A stretch of DNA of 11,933 nt from contig JAPUIV010000016.1 of NCBI GenBank assembly GCA_027296665.1, positions 1 to 11,933 of the forward strand, given 5' to 3'. Of the stretch, positions 1 through 6,797 are shown one piece after another. A program made the translations under genes and the position numbers. The notes under the pieces were generated by a model that saw only the letters and a program-made list of their open reading frames with translations, was not told the origin of the DNA and did not search any database. This DNA is from Acidobacteriota bacterium (GTDB lineage Bacteria > Acidobacteriota > Polarisedimenticolia > JAPUIV01). Each line of letters begins with the position of its first letter. Within the stretch, counting starts at the first letter, position 1.

Positions 1-50
1 CGCAGGCCGGCGGCCGGATCCCAACGGGTACCTGGCCGCAGGCCGGCGGG
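1..50. repeat. Two tandem copies of a short GC-rich repeat at the left edge
   Basis: The 13-mer CGCAGGCCGGCGG occurs at 1-13 and again at 37-49, a period of 36 bp. The second copy sits in a longer match, CTGGCCGCAGGCCGGCGGG (32-50), which recurs as an exact 19-bp inverted copy at 6651-6669. Similarity trails off on the 3' side: each copy is followed within about 15 bp by a short ATC-rich stretch (GGATCCCAACGG, GGATCAATATCC and, in the distant copy, AGATCAACGG). The core contains GGCC-GCA-GGCC and GCCGGC, both able to self-pair, as in small REP-like intergenic elements. One frame stays open through this stretch into the downstream gene, so a coding origin is not excluded, but the promoter at 108-136 argues the region is non-coding. 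Confidence 0.55.
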
Positions 51-107
51 TCGGGAAGGATCAATATCCGCTACCCGGGGACGGGCGGGATCTGGTTGGC
101 CGCCGCG

Positions 108-136
108 TTGACACCCGGAATGGGCGGCCGTAGGAT
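108..136 (+). promoter_or_regulatory. Sigma-70-type promoter of the first gene
   Basis: TTGACA at 108-113 is a perfect -35 box. It is followed after exactly 17 bp by TAGGAT at 131-136, a four-of-six match to the -10 consensus. Transcription would begin near 143, giving a leader of about 20 nt that contains the ribosome binding site GGAGGA (148-153). Upstream in-frame starts at 96 (TTG), 120 (ATG) and 135 (ATG) would all lie upstream of the transcript, so they are unlikely to be used from this promoter. Confidence 0.6.
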
Positions 137-161
137 GAAACGGTCCCGGAGGAAGAATAAA

Positions 162-797
162 GTGCGGGTCTTCGCATCGATTCCAAAACTGACAGTGACC
201 CCCAGGGGAGAGAAGGTGAAGGAGATCTACGTCCTGTCGATCGCCTCGGACCTTGCGGGATTTAAGAATCGGCCTCCCACCCTGGGAGCGGCCAACGAAA
301 CCCTCGACCGGATCGCCCCGAAGATCCCGGCGGCGATGAAATACTTCGTGGTGTCGGCCTCCAACCTGTTCCACCGGGTGCGTGAGAACCAGCCTCTTTC
401 CCTGTCGGGCAGCGGGATCATCCTTTACCCGCCGACGGATCCGAAAGGAATGCTGGCCCTTCATGTGGTCGTGGTGGAAAGTGACGGGGGCAAGAGGAAG
501 GCGGCCAGGGTTCTTGCGGAACTGTTTGGCGATGAATCGATCCGGACCGCCCTTCGCGGCTTCCCCCGGCGGGCCGGAGTCAAGATCGGTCCCGGTCTTC
601 TCACCGCCGCCTTTGGCGCCATCACCGTTGCCCTGCCGGAGATTCTCAAGCGGAACGGGGACGACATCCTGTTCGAGCACGGCCATTCCGGGTTCGATTT
701 CGATGATTATGGAATGGCCCCGGACGGTTCCGATTATGAACTCGGCAACCACCGCGCCGGATTCCACCTGCGTATCCGGGTCATCAAAGGGAAGTAG
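162..797 (+). CDS. Hypothetical protein, 211 aa, no family recognised
   Basis: I do not recognise this protein. The GTG at 162 is chosen because GGAGGA (148-153) lies 8 nt upstream and the predicted -10 box (131-136) excludes earlier starts; the frame is nonetheless open to the window's left edge. There is no signal peptide or convincing membrane span, so a cytoplasmic location is likely. The first half alternates strand-like hydrophobic stretches (around residues 21-29, 84-89 and 97-106) with a SASNLFHRVREN segment near 65-76. A helix-like stretch spans 111-131. A Gly/Ala-rich hydrophobic stretch spans 143-160. The tail is acidic and aromatic with an FDFDDYG motif (178-184), possibly a metal-binding or partner-facing loop, and ends in a strand-like LRIRV. 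The overall impression is a small beta-sandwich with one long helix. It converges on the propeller/amidohydrolase gene with 22 bp between them, which gives no functional clue. Confidence 0.7.
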   Translation: MRVFASIPKLTVTPRGEKVKEIYVLSIASDLAGFKNRPPTLGAANETLDRIAPKIPAAMKYFVVSASNLFHRVRENQPLSLSGSGIILYPPTDPKGMLALHVVVVESDGGKRKAARVLAELFGDESIRTALRGFPRRAGVKIGPGLLTAAFGAITVALPEILKRNGDDILFEHGHSGFDFDDYGMAPDGSDYELGNHRAGFHLRIRVIKGK

Positions 798-819
798 CGA
801 TCTGACCCGGCGCTTCCCC

Positions 820-3800
820 TCACTCCCAGAAGAACTTGCCCCTCGGGCGCGGATGGTTGCCGATCTCGTCCATCGTTCGCGCGTCGTACAGGCGGCCGTT
901 GATCATCGTGTATCGAACCGATTCCGAATTGCGGATGTTCTCCAGGGGATTCCGTTCGAGAACGATCAGATCCGCCAGTTTTCCGGGGACCAGAGATCCG
1001 AGGTCGCGATCGAGGCCGAGGTAGGCGGCGCCGTCATGGGTCGCGGCCCGGATTGCCTCCATCGGCGTCAACCCACCCTGCGCCAGCATCCATAGTTCCC
1101 AGTGGGCGGCCAGGCCGTGTCTCTGCCCGTGCGCGCCGATCTGTACATGCCCGCCGGCATCGAGCAGTTTCTTGCAGATCCGGGCATTGAAGAAATGATT
1201 GAACTCCTCGTCAGGAACCTTGACCCGTCGCCGGGAGCGGGGGTCGACGGCGAACCTGGGAGTGAAGGTCATCAGCCGTTCGTTGGCCCAGACATCGTCC
1301 ATCTGGTACCAGTAGTTTTCCCCCCAGAGTCCGCCGTAACCGACCACGAGCGTGGGGGTGTACCAGGTTTCGGATCCCGACCAGAGGGTGAGAACGTCCT
1401 GGTAGATGTTCGGGACCGGAATCGAATGCTCGATCCCGGTGTGGCCGTCAATGATCATGGTCATGTTGTGCTGGAACAGGGATCCCCCCTCCGGGACCAC
1501 CATCATCTTGAGTTCCCGGGCGGCGGCGATCACCTGCTGGCGCTGGTCGCGCCGGGGCTGGTTGTAGCTCTTGACGCTGAAGGCCCCGGCCGCCTTCATG
1601 CGGCGGAGGTGCGAACGGGCATCGTCCAGGCTGTCGATCTCGACCCGGATATCGCCGGCGGCCCCGTACAGGATCATGCCGGTGGAAAAGATCCTGGGAG
1701 CGGTCACGAGGCCCGCCCGGGCCGCTTCGCTGGCGGCGAAGACGGTGCTGGTGTCGTTCGAGGGGTCGTGGATGGTGGTCACGCCGAAGGCGAGGTTGGC
1801 GTAATCGATCCAGTTGCGCTGCGGCAGGATCTCCCGCCAACCCTGGGCGCCGTGGGCGTGCACGTCGATCAGGCCGGGAATGATGGTGTTGCCGGAGACA
1901 TCGATCCGTTTTGCGTCCGGGCCGATCTGAACGCGGGAAGATTCGCCCACCGCTTCGATCCGGTTCTCCCGCACCACAATGGTGCCGTTTTCGATGACCT
2001 CATCCCCCCGCATCGTGATGATCCTGGCCCCGACCAAGGCGATCGCTCCGGCCGGCTTGTCGGTCCCGGCCTGGAACCCGATCATCCTGCCAGCTTCGGC
2101 CGGTTCCGGTAACTCCTCCGGTGCCCCATCGAGCCAGGCGAACGCCTGCTCCAGGCTCCGGGTGAACAGTTCGTTCCCGAGCGACCAGTGGAGGCTGCGG
2201 CTGTCCCCGGACCAGTGCAGGTACTCGCCGGCGTCGCGGGATACCCTCGACACCGGGAACGATTCGGATTTCGGCCCGGTTTTCCTCTTGACTCCCGCCG
2301 GAACCAGGGGAGTGATGAAGGCGTTGAACCGTTCGGTGAACGCCACCCACTGCTCGTCGGGGGAGACCCGGAACTCCGTGGCCTCCTCGCTCTCCATGTG
2401 CACCCGTTCATCGCTTCCGTCCAGATCGATGCTCCGCAGTGACCGGAGATCTTCCTCTCCGGAATCGTCGATAGTCATGAAGAAGATGCGGTCGCTCGCG
2501 GCCCCGAAATGAGGCCTGACTCCCTTCCTGGCGATCAAGTTCGGCTCGCCCCCCTTCACCGGGATCCAGAAGATCCCGGTATCCCTGGACCATTCCGGCG
2601 AGGTGATGTATCCGCCGGTGCCGCGGCGGTAAACCACCCGCTTGCCGTCGGGCGAGATCGCCGGCTCGAGAAAATGTCCGGGACGGCCCGTGATCACCTT
2701 GCCCTCGCCGCCGCGGGCCGAGACGACCCGGATCGATCCGAGTTCTTCATCGTTCCATGTCACGTAGACCACGCGGCGGCCGTCCGGAGAAAAGGATGGA
2801 TAGAATTCGAAATGATCCTCCTGGCGGGTAAGCCTCCTCGGTTCCCCGTCGGGAAGTTTGCGGATGTACAGGCGGCCCAGGGCCTGGTAAAGAACGGACC
2901 GTCCGTCGGGAGAGACCTGCACCCAGCGGAGCATCCGGACGTCGAACCGGTCTGGCGCGACATCGACCGGGAACCGCACGGCCCGGGTCACCTCGCGGCT
3001 GGTCCGGACATGAAAGGGGATCACGTTCACCTGGCCCGATTCCAGGTCGATCCGGCGGATCTTCCCTGCCGACCAGAATACGATCGAACGGTCGTCGGGA
3101 GTCCAGGCGATGGCGGGATAGACACCGTGGATCGCCCAGGTCTCCTGCATGTCCCGTTCGAGCCGGTCGAAGACCGCCCGTTCCCGCCCGGAGTCGATTT
3201 CCTGGACGAAGAGTACCGACTTGCCCCGCACCCTTCGAACGAAGGCGATCCGGGCGCCGTCGCGGGAAGGGGTGGGCCGGACCGCGCCGCCGGGCGCGGA
3301 GATGAACTCCTCCATCTCGCCGGTAACCCGGTCGAGTCGTTTGATGGCGTATATCGTTTTGTTCGGGTCCTTGTTGTACTCGAATCTTTTTCCCGGCGTG
3401 ATGTCCTGGCTGAAGTAAAGGTATTTTCCGTCCGGAGAGAAGGCCGGCTCGCCGAGGTCTTTCTGGTCGTTCGGCCGTTTGGCCATCTGGATACCCTTGC
3501 CGCCCGATCGGTGGTAGAGCCAGATCTCGCCGGCGCCGAGTGAGCGGTGCGAGGTGAAGTGCTTGCGGGCGCCGATATAGTTGCTGTCCGGAGTCCACGC
3601 GGGACTGTTCAGCAGCCGGAAGTCTTCGTCCGTGACCTGGAGGGGATCGGAACCGTCGCGTTTCATGGTCCAGATGTTGTCGCCCCCGCCCCGATCGCTG
3701 GTGAAGGCGATCCGTCGTCCGTCTGGACTGTAGCGTGGCTGCATGTCCCAAGCCATGCCGCTGGTGAGTGAGGTTGCCTCTCCGCCTTCGAACGGTATGG

Positions 3801-4044
3801 TGTAAATATCGCCGAGAAGGTCGAACACGATCTCGTCACCGGCCGGGCTGACATCGAGGCTGATCCAGGTTCCCTCGTCGGTATCGATTTCCACCAGGTC
3901 GGTCGGACCCGGCGGCCGGGAGACGTCCCATTTTTCTTCGTCCTTCTTTTCTTCCCCGGATGTGTCTTCCGGCATTCCCGCGACGGTGCCGGAAGAAAGC
4001 AGGCAGGCAAACAGAATCGATGCAAACGCGCGATCCCTGAACAT
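820..4044 (-). CDS. Exported TolB-like beta-propeller/amidohydrolase fusion
   Basis: This 1074-residue protein joins a WD40-like (PD40) propeller to a metal-dependent amidohydrolase. Residues 1-23 look like a signal peptide (basic start, hydrophobic core, cleavage after VAG). An acidic/lysine linker follows. About nine SPDG-type PD40 motifs (SPDGRR, TPDSNY, SPDGKY, SPDGKR, SPDEQW and others) run from about residue 104 to 600. The amidohydrolase domain starts near 668 and shows HAH (H729, H731), a SVKSYN lysine suited to carbamylation (K825), H868 and H873, GAHGQ (H972), and a closing GSLVPGKLADLIVL motif typical of the superfamily. Where many relatives have a metal-binding Asp in the last barrel strand, this one reads IGAHG. 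By family it should hydrolyse an amide, peptide or cyclic amide outside the cytoplasm; the substrate cannot be read. ATG 4044 is chosen over the longer 4089 start because TAAGGAG (4052-4058) lies 7 nt upstream and 4089 falls in the -10 box. Confidence 0.9.
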   Translation of the reverse strand: MFRDRAFASILFACLLSSGTVAGMPEDTSGEEKKDEEKWDVSRPPGPTDLVEIDTDEGTWISLDVSPAGDEIVFDLLGDIYTIPFEGGEATSLTSGMAWDMQPRYSPDGRRIAFTSDRGGGDNIWTMKRDGSDPLQVTDEDFRLLNSPAWTPDSNYIGARKHFTSHRSLGAGEIWLYHRSGGKGIQMAKRPNDQKDLGEPAFSPDGKYLYFSQDITPGKRFEYNKDPNKTIYAIKRLDRVTGEMEEFISAPGGAVRPTPSRDGARIAFVRRVRGKSVLFVQEIDSGRERAVFDRLERDMQETWAIHGVYPAIAWTPDDRSIVFWSAGKIRRIDLESGQVNVIPFHVRTSREVTRAVRFPVDVAPDRFDVRMLRWVQVSPDGRSVLYQALGRLYIRKLPDGEPRRLTRQEDHFEFYPSFSPDGRRVVYVTWNDEELGSIRVVSARGGEGKVITGRPGHFLEPAISPDGKRVVYRRGTGGYITSPEWSRDTGIFWIPVKGGEPNLIARKGVRPHFGAASDRIFFMTIDDSGEEDLRSLRSIDLDGSDERVHMESEEATEFRVSPDEQWVAFTERFNAFITPLVPAGVKRKTGPKSESFPVSRVSRDAGEYLHWSGDSRSLHWSLGNELFTRSLEQAFAWLDGAPEELPEPAEAGRMIGFQAGTDKPAGAIALVGARIITMRGDEVIENGTIVVRENRIEAVGESSRVQIGPDAKRIDVSGNTIIPGLIDVHAHGAQGWREILPQRNWIDYANLAFGVTTIHDPSNDTSTVFAASEAARAGLVTAPRIFSTGMILYGAAGDIRVEIDSLDDARSHLRRMKAAGAFSVKSYNQPRRDQRQQVIAAARELKMMVVPEGGSLFQHNMTMIIDGHTGIEHSIPVPNIYQDVLTLWSGSETWYTPTLVVGYGGLWGENYWYQMDDVWANERLMTFTPRFAVDPRSRRRVKVPDEEFNHFFNARICKKLLDAGGHVQIGAHGQRHGLAAHWELWMLAQGGLTPMEAIRAATHDGAAYLGLDRDLGSLVPGKLADLIVLERNPLENIRNSESVRYTMINGRLYDARTMDEIGNHPRPRGKFFWE

Positions 4045-4088
4045 TCGAATTCTCCTTAGAACCCAGCGATGGTGAATGGGTGCGGGCA

Positions 4089-4117
4089 AGGATACGGTTG
4101 CCCCTGCCTCGTGTCAA
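4089..4117 (-). promoter_or_regulatory. Promoter of the propeller/amidohydrolase gene
   Basis: Read on the minus strand, TTGACA (4117-4112) is a perfect -35 box and TATCCT (4094-4089) a four-of-six -10 box, separated by 17 bp. The predicted start of transcription is near 4082, giving a leader of about 38 nt with the ribosome binding site TAAGGAG just before ATG 4044. Confidence 0.6.
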
Positions 4118-4125
4118 TCTGCTGC

Positions 4126-4154
4126 TTGCCTGCCGGTAGGGGGCTGGATAAGAT
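4126..4154 (+). promoter_or_regulatory. Promoter of tdh
   Basis: TTGCCT (4126-4131) and TAAGAT (4149-4154) are separated by exactly 17 bp; each matches four of six consensus positions. Transcription would start near 4161, leaving a leader of about 15 nt that is almost filled by GGAGG (4164-4168). The -35 box lies only 8 bp from the -35 box of the divergent promoter, so polymerase bound at one may exclude the other. Confidence 0.5.
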
Positions 4155-4175
4155 AGGCGCGATGGAGGGGTGAGA

Positions 4176-5138
4176 ATGAGGAAGGTCCTGGTGACGGGCT
4201 CCCTCGGGCAGATAGGCTCGGAGCTGGTCCCCGCCCTGCGGAAACGATACGGTGACGCCAATGTCGTTGCCTCCGACGTCCGGATGATGCCGGCCGGTTC
4301 GATCGGCGCGGAGGGCCCGTTCGAATACATCGACTGCACCGATATGCGGCAGATCCAGGAGGCGATTCGCAAGCACCGGATCGATACCATATACCACCTG
4401 GCCGCCATCCTTTCCGCCGTTGCCGAGGAGAAACCGCACATTGCCTGGAGCGTCAACATGGGCGGCCTGTACCGGATTCTGGAGGTGGCAAGGCAGAACG
4501 GTTGCGCGGTGTTCATGCCGAGTTCCATCGGTGCCTTCGGGCCGACCACCCCCCGGGATCGGACTCCTCAGGACACCATCCAGCGGCCGACCACCATGTA
4601 CGGCGTCACCAAGGTGGCGGGGGAGCTGCTGTGCGACTATTACCATCTTCGGTTCGGTCTGGACACCCGTGGCGTCCGATTCCCCGGCCTGATTTCCAAC
4701 GTCGCCTTGCCGGGAGGAGGCACCACCGACTACGCGGTGGAGATCTTCTACGAGGCGATCCGCCACCGGCATTACACCTGCTTCCTGAAGCCCGAAACAG
4801 AACAGGACATGCTGTACATGCCCGATGCCATCCAGGCGATCCTCAACTTGATGGAAGCGGACCCGGCCCGTCTGAAACACCGAAACTCCTTCAATGTGAC
4901 CAACATGACCCTTACCCCCGCGATACTGGCGGAGGAGATCCGTCGGCACATCCCCGGTTTCACCATCGATTACGAGATCGATCCCGTTCGCCAGGCAATA
5001 GCCGACTCCTGGCCGAATTCTCTCGACGACAGCGCCGCCCGCCAGGAATGGGACTGGTCTCCCGAATTCGATTTCGAGACGATGACCCGGGACATGATCG
5101 AAAAGCTGTCTAGGAAGATCAAGCGGGCGGAAGAATAG
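4176..5138 (+). CDS. tdh: L-threonine 3-dehydrogenase, SDR (NAD-dependent epimerase) type
   Basis: The predicted reaction is NAD-dependent oxidation of L-threonine to 2-amino-3-ketobutyrate in the cytoplasm. The 320-residue protein is a full-length extended SDR. It has the glycine-rich nucleotide loop GSLGQIG (8-14), Asp34 at the end of the second strand (favouring NAD), HLAA at 74-77, the active-site serine stretch PSSIGAFG (115-122), and the catalytic YGVTK pair Tyr142/Lys146. The stretches PTTMYGVTK and PGGGTTDYAVEIFYEA are characteristic of SDR-type threonine dehydrogenases and separate it from GalE-like epimerases and from zinc-dependent Tdh. ATG 4176 is chosen over GTG 4170 because GGAGG ends 7 nt upstream. 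The usual partner kbl, which cleaves the product to glycine and acetyl-CoA, is not in this window; the convergent neighbour is another PLP enzyme. Alone, the product would decarboxylate to aminoacetone. Confidence 0.88.
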   Translation: MRKVLVTGSLGQIGSELVPALRKRYGDANVVASDVRMMPAGSIGAEGPFEYIDCTDMRQIQEAIRKHRIDTIYHLAAILSAVAEEKPHIAWSVNMGGLYRILEVARQNGCAVFMPSSIGAFGPTTPRDRTPQDTIQRPTTMYGVTKVAGELLCDYYHLRFGLDTRGVRFPGLISNVALPGGGTTDYAVEIFYEAIRHRHYTCFLKPETEQDMLYMPDAIQAILNLMEADPARLKHRNSFNVTNMTLTPAILAEEIRRHIPGFTIDYEIDPVRQAIADSWPNSLDDSAARQEWDWSPEFDFETMTRDMIEKLSRKIKRAEE

Positions 5139-5186
5139 ATTCGGCGGGCGCCATGCGGGGGGGAGCCCGGTTGGATCAGGAACTGT

Positions 5187-6545
5187 TCATCGCGGGTGAT
5201 CTTGCCGGAATTGCTGGAGGCGTTGTTCCAGGATCGGGAACTGGTCATCGCTGACAAGGGAGACGCAGGCCCGCAACCCCTCCTTGCGGCAGCTCCCGGC
5301 GGTCTCCAGGGTGATGGCGCTGATGCCGTAGTGAAGAAGCCTGAGTTGCAGGTCGACTCCCAGGTCGAAGCCTGGATAGGCGATGGTGAAGTAGAAGCCG
5401 TCGGCCAGCGGTTCGCCGAGATCGTTATCGTAGACCAGATGGAAGCCGTTCCCGAGGAACAATTTCTTCATGATTGCGGCTCGCCGGGCATACTCCTTTC
5501 CCGCCCGGAACAGGCTCCGATCGCCCCGGTTGGCCGCCTTCAGCAAGGCCAGTAGACCGTACTGGGGGGTTTCCGGCACGCAAGCCGTGTTCGGGTAGAG
5601 GACGCCGTGCACGAAGGCGTGTAATGTGTTGGAGGTGCCGAATCTCTCCACCAGGTTATGATTGTCGTTTTCGAGCAGGCCGGGAGAGAGGATTGACAGG
5701 GCGATCCTCTGGCCGGCGTAGCTGAAGATCTTCGAGCTGCTGATGATGCAGATTCCCCTGCGGGTATAGCGAAGAACGGTCGGCTGGAAGGGAGGCCGGC
5801 CGGGGATGGAATAGTCCTGGCGTGTATCCATCCCGAAATAGGCGAGGTCCTCGATCGCCAGCAGATCGAACCGGTCGCAGATCGCCCCAAGTCCTTCGAG
5901 CTCCGTTTCCTTCAATACAATCCATGAGGGGTTATTGGGGCTCGACCAGATCACCGCGCAGAGATCTCCTTTTTTCGCCCGGGTCTCCACCGCTTGAATC
6001 AGTTTTTCCGCGCGGTGATCGTAAAAATCGATCTGGGCCGTCTTCAGCCCCAGAAGCCGGGTCTGCAGCTTGTTCACCGGAAACCCGGGTTCGAGGAACA
6101 GGACCGTCTTCCGATCGGGGTGTCTCCGGCTGGCGACCGCGAGGCTGGCGAAGCATCCCTGCATGGCGCCGACCGTGGGGACACAGCAGGCGGGAGGAAC
6201 ATCCAGGTCCAGGAACAGGTGGACGAACCTCGAGGCCTCTTCCTTGAGTTCCGGAATTCCCTCGAAAGGAGAGTAGACATGGGCGACCTCTCCCCGCCGG
6301 AGGGCTTCCACCTCGGCCTCGATGGCAATCGGAGGCGCCGGCAGCCCGGGAATGCCGAATTCCATCCGCAGGAACCGGATTCCGAGCTCTGCCTCGATAC
6401 AGTTCACCAGTTTGTTCATCTCGCGGATCGATGCGGTACGGAAATCGAATTCCTGCTTTTCGATGATCCGCCGGATCGCGCCGGGATCGAGAGGGATGGA
6501 GGTTTCCGGTATGGCCTTGGTGACTCCTGGTTTCCTTCCCGGCAT
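5187..6545 (-). CDS. PLP-dependent aminotransferase, class I/II (fold type I)
   Basis: This 452-residue cytoplasmic enzyme should transfer an amino group using pyridoxal phosphate. Visible motifs are a GIPGLPAP segment (64-71), the SSPNNPS loop with Asn205, IEDLAYF with Asp233 (contacts the PLP ring nitrogen) and Tyr236, the Schiff-base lysine K272 in SSSKIFSYAGQR, and the phosphate-binding Arg280. The lysine motif is of the aminotransferase kind, not that of an alpha-oxoamine synthase such as Kbl. It resembles an uncharacterised aminotransferase I recall from Bacteroidota. The substrate is unknown. The frame is open to 6617, but a promoter at 6589-6617 rules out that start. ATG 6545 has GAAAGG 9 nt upstream; ATG 6554 abuts that motif directly, so it is less likely. 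It ends 48 bp from the convergent tdh stop, with no convincing terminator between them. Confidence 0.85.
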   Translation of the reverse strand: MPGRKPGVTKAIPETSIPLDPGAIRRIIEKQEFDFRTASIREMNKLVNCIEAELGIRFLRMEFGIPGLPAPPIAIEAEVEALRRGEVAHVYSPFEGIPELKEEASRFVHLFLDLDVPPACCVPTVGAMQGCFASLAVASRRHPDRKTVLFLEPGFPVNKLQTRLLGLKTAQIDFYDHRAEKLIQAVETRAKKGDLCAVIWSSPNNPSWIVLKETELEGLGAICDRFDLLAIEDLAYFGMDTRQDYSIPGRPPFQPTVLRYTRRGICIISSSKIFSYAGQRIALSILSPGLLENDNHNLVERFGTSNTLHAFVHGVLYPNTACVPETPQYGLLALLKAANRGDRSLFRAGKEYARRAAIMKKLFLGNGFHLVYDNDLGEPLADGFYFTIAYPGFDLGVDLQLRLLHYGISAITLETAGSCRKEGLRACVSLVSDDQFPILEQRLQQFRQDHPR

Positions 6546-6588
6546 CGATGGCATCCTTTCAGAACATTCACTGGTATTGAACTGGTTC

Positions 6589-6617
6589 ACGATACAAGAT
6601 CCTGTCCTTCCTGACAA
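6589..6617 (-). promoter_or_regulatory. Promoter of the aminotransferase gene
   Basis: On the minus strand TTGTCA (6617-6612, five of six) and TATCGT (6594-6589, four of six) are 17 bp apart. Transcription would begin near 6582, about 37 nt before ATG 6545. This separates the aminotransferase from the ABC operon upstream on the same strand. Confidence 0.55.
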
Positions 6618-6650
6618 TCTCCCGGCCGGGCCAGTGCCGTTGATCTCCGC

Positions 6651-6669
6651 CCCGCCGGCCTGCGGCCAG
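6651..6669 (-). repeat. Inverted distant copy of the left-edge repeat
   Basis: On the minus strand this reads CTGGCCGCAGGCCGGCGGG, identical over 19 bp to 32-50. It is followed by a related flank (GCGGAGATCAACGG), resembling the flanks of the left-edge copies with small gaps. It lies between the ABC operon and the aminotransferase promoter, so it is intergenic. Chance is possible because the element is very GC-rich, but an exact 19-mer is unlikely to arise at random within 12 kb. Confidence 0.55.
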
Positions 6670-6767
6670 AAAGCCGTCGGGACCCGGCCCTGTACTGCGG
6701 ATCATGATCAGTCAGCTGGGTTCGGGACCGTACTCCTGATCTCCGGCTCTGAGTCCTTGAGGCCGTG

Positions 6768-6793
6768 CCCCGGCGGCCCAGGGAGGGCCGGGG
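6768..6793 (-). terminator. GC-rich hairpin just after the ABC operon
   Basis: The hairpin begins 4 nt after the stop codon of the last permease gene. CCCC (6768-6771) plus GGCCC (6775-6779) can pair with GGGCC (6785-6789) plus GGGG (6790-6793): a nine-pair all-GC stem with a 3-nt bulge and a 5-nt loop. No run of T follows on the minus strand, so it may be a weak terminator or only an mRNA 3'-end stabiliser. Confidence 0.3.
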
Positions 6794-6797
6794 ACGA

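Noticed and set aside
2..133. Possible C-terminal tail of an upstream protein ending at TAG 131-133
   Set aside because: The frame reads without stops, but so do the others here. Its third-position GC is lower than in the frame of the following gene, and it would overlap a good promoter and the repeat copies.
1102..3543. Two plus-strand open frames (1102-2112 and 2509-3543) opposite the amidohydrolase
   Set aside because: They are rich in Asp, Gly, Pro, His and Arg as expected of antisense shadows of a GC-rich gene. They contain no recognisable domain, and the minus-strand gene is unmistakable throughout.
4056..4949. Minus-strand 297-residue open frame overlapping tdh
   Set aside because: It is the antisense of tdh, whose SDR motifs are complete. 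It has no plausible start signal or domain of its own.
5145..5169. Possible terminator between tdh and the aminotransferase gene
   Set aside because: CGGGC (5145-5149) and GCCCG (5165-5169) give only five pairs around a 15-nt loop, with no T-run on either side. This is too weak to call.
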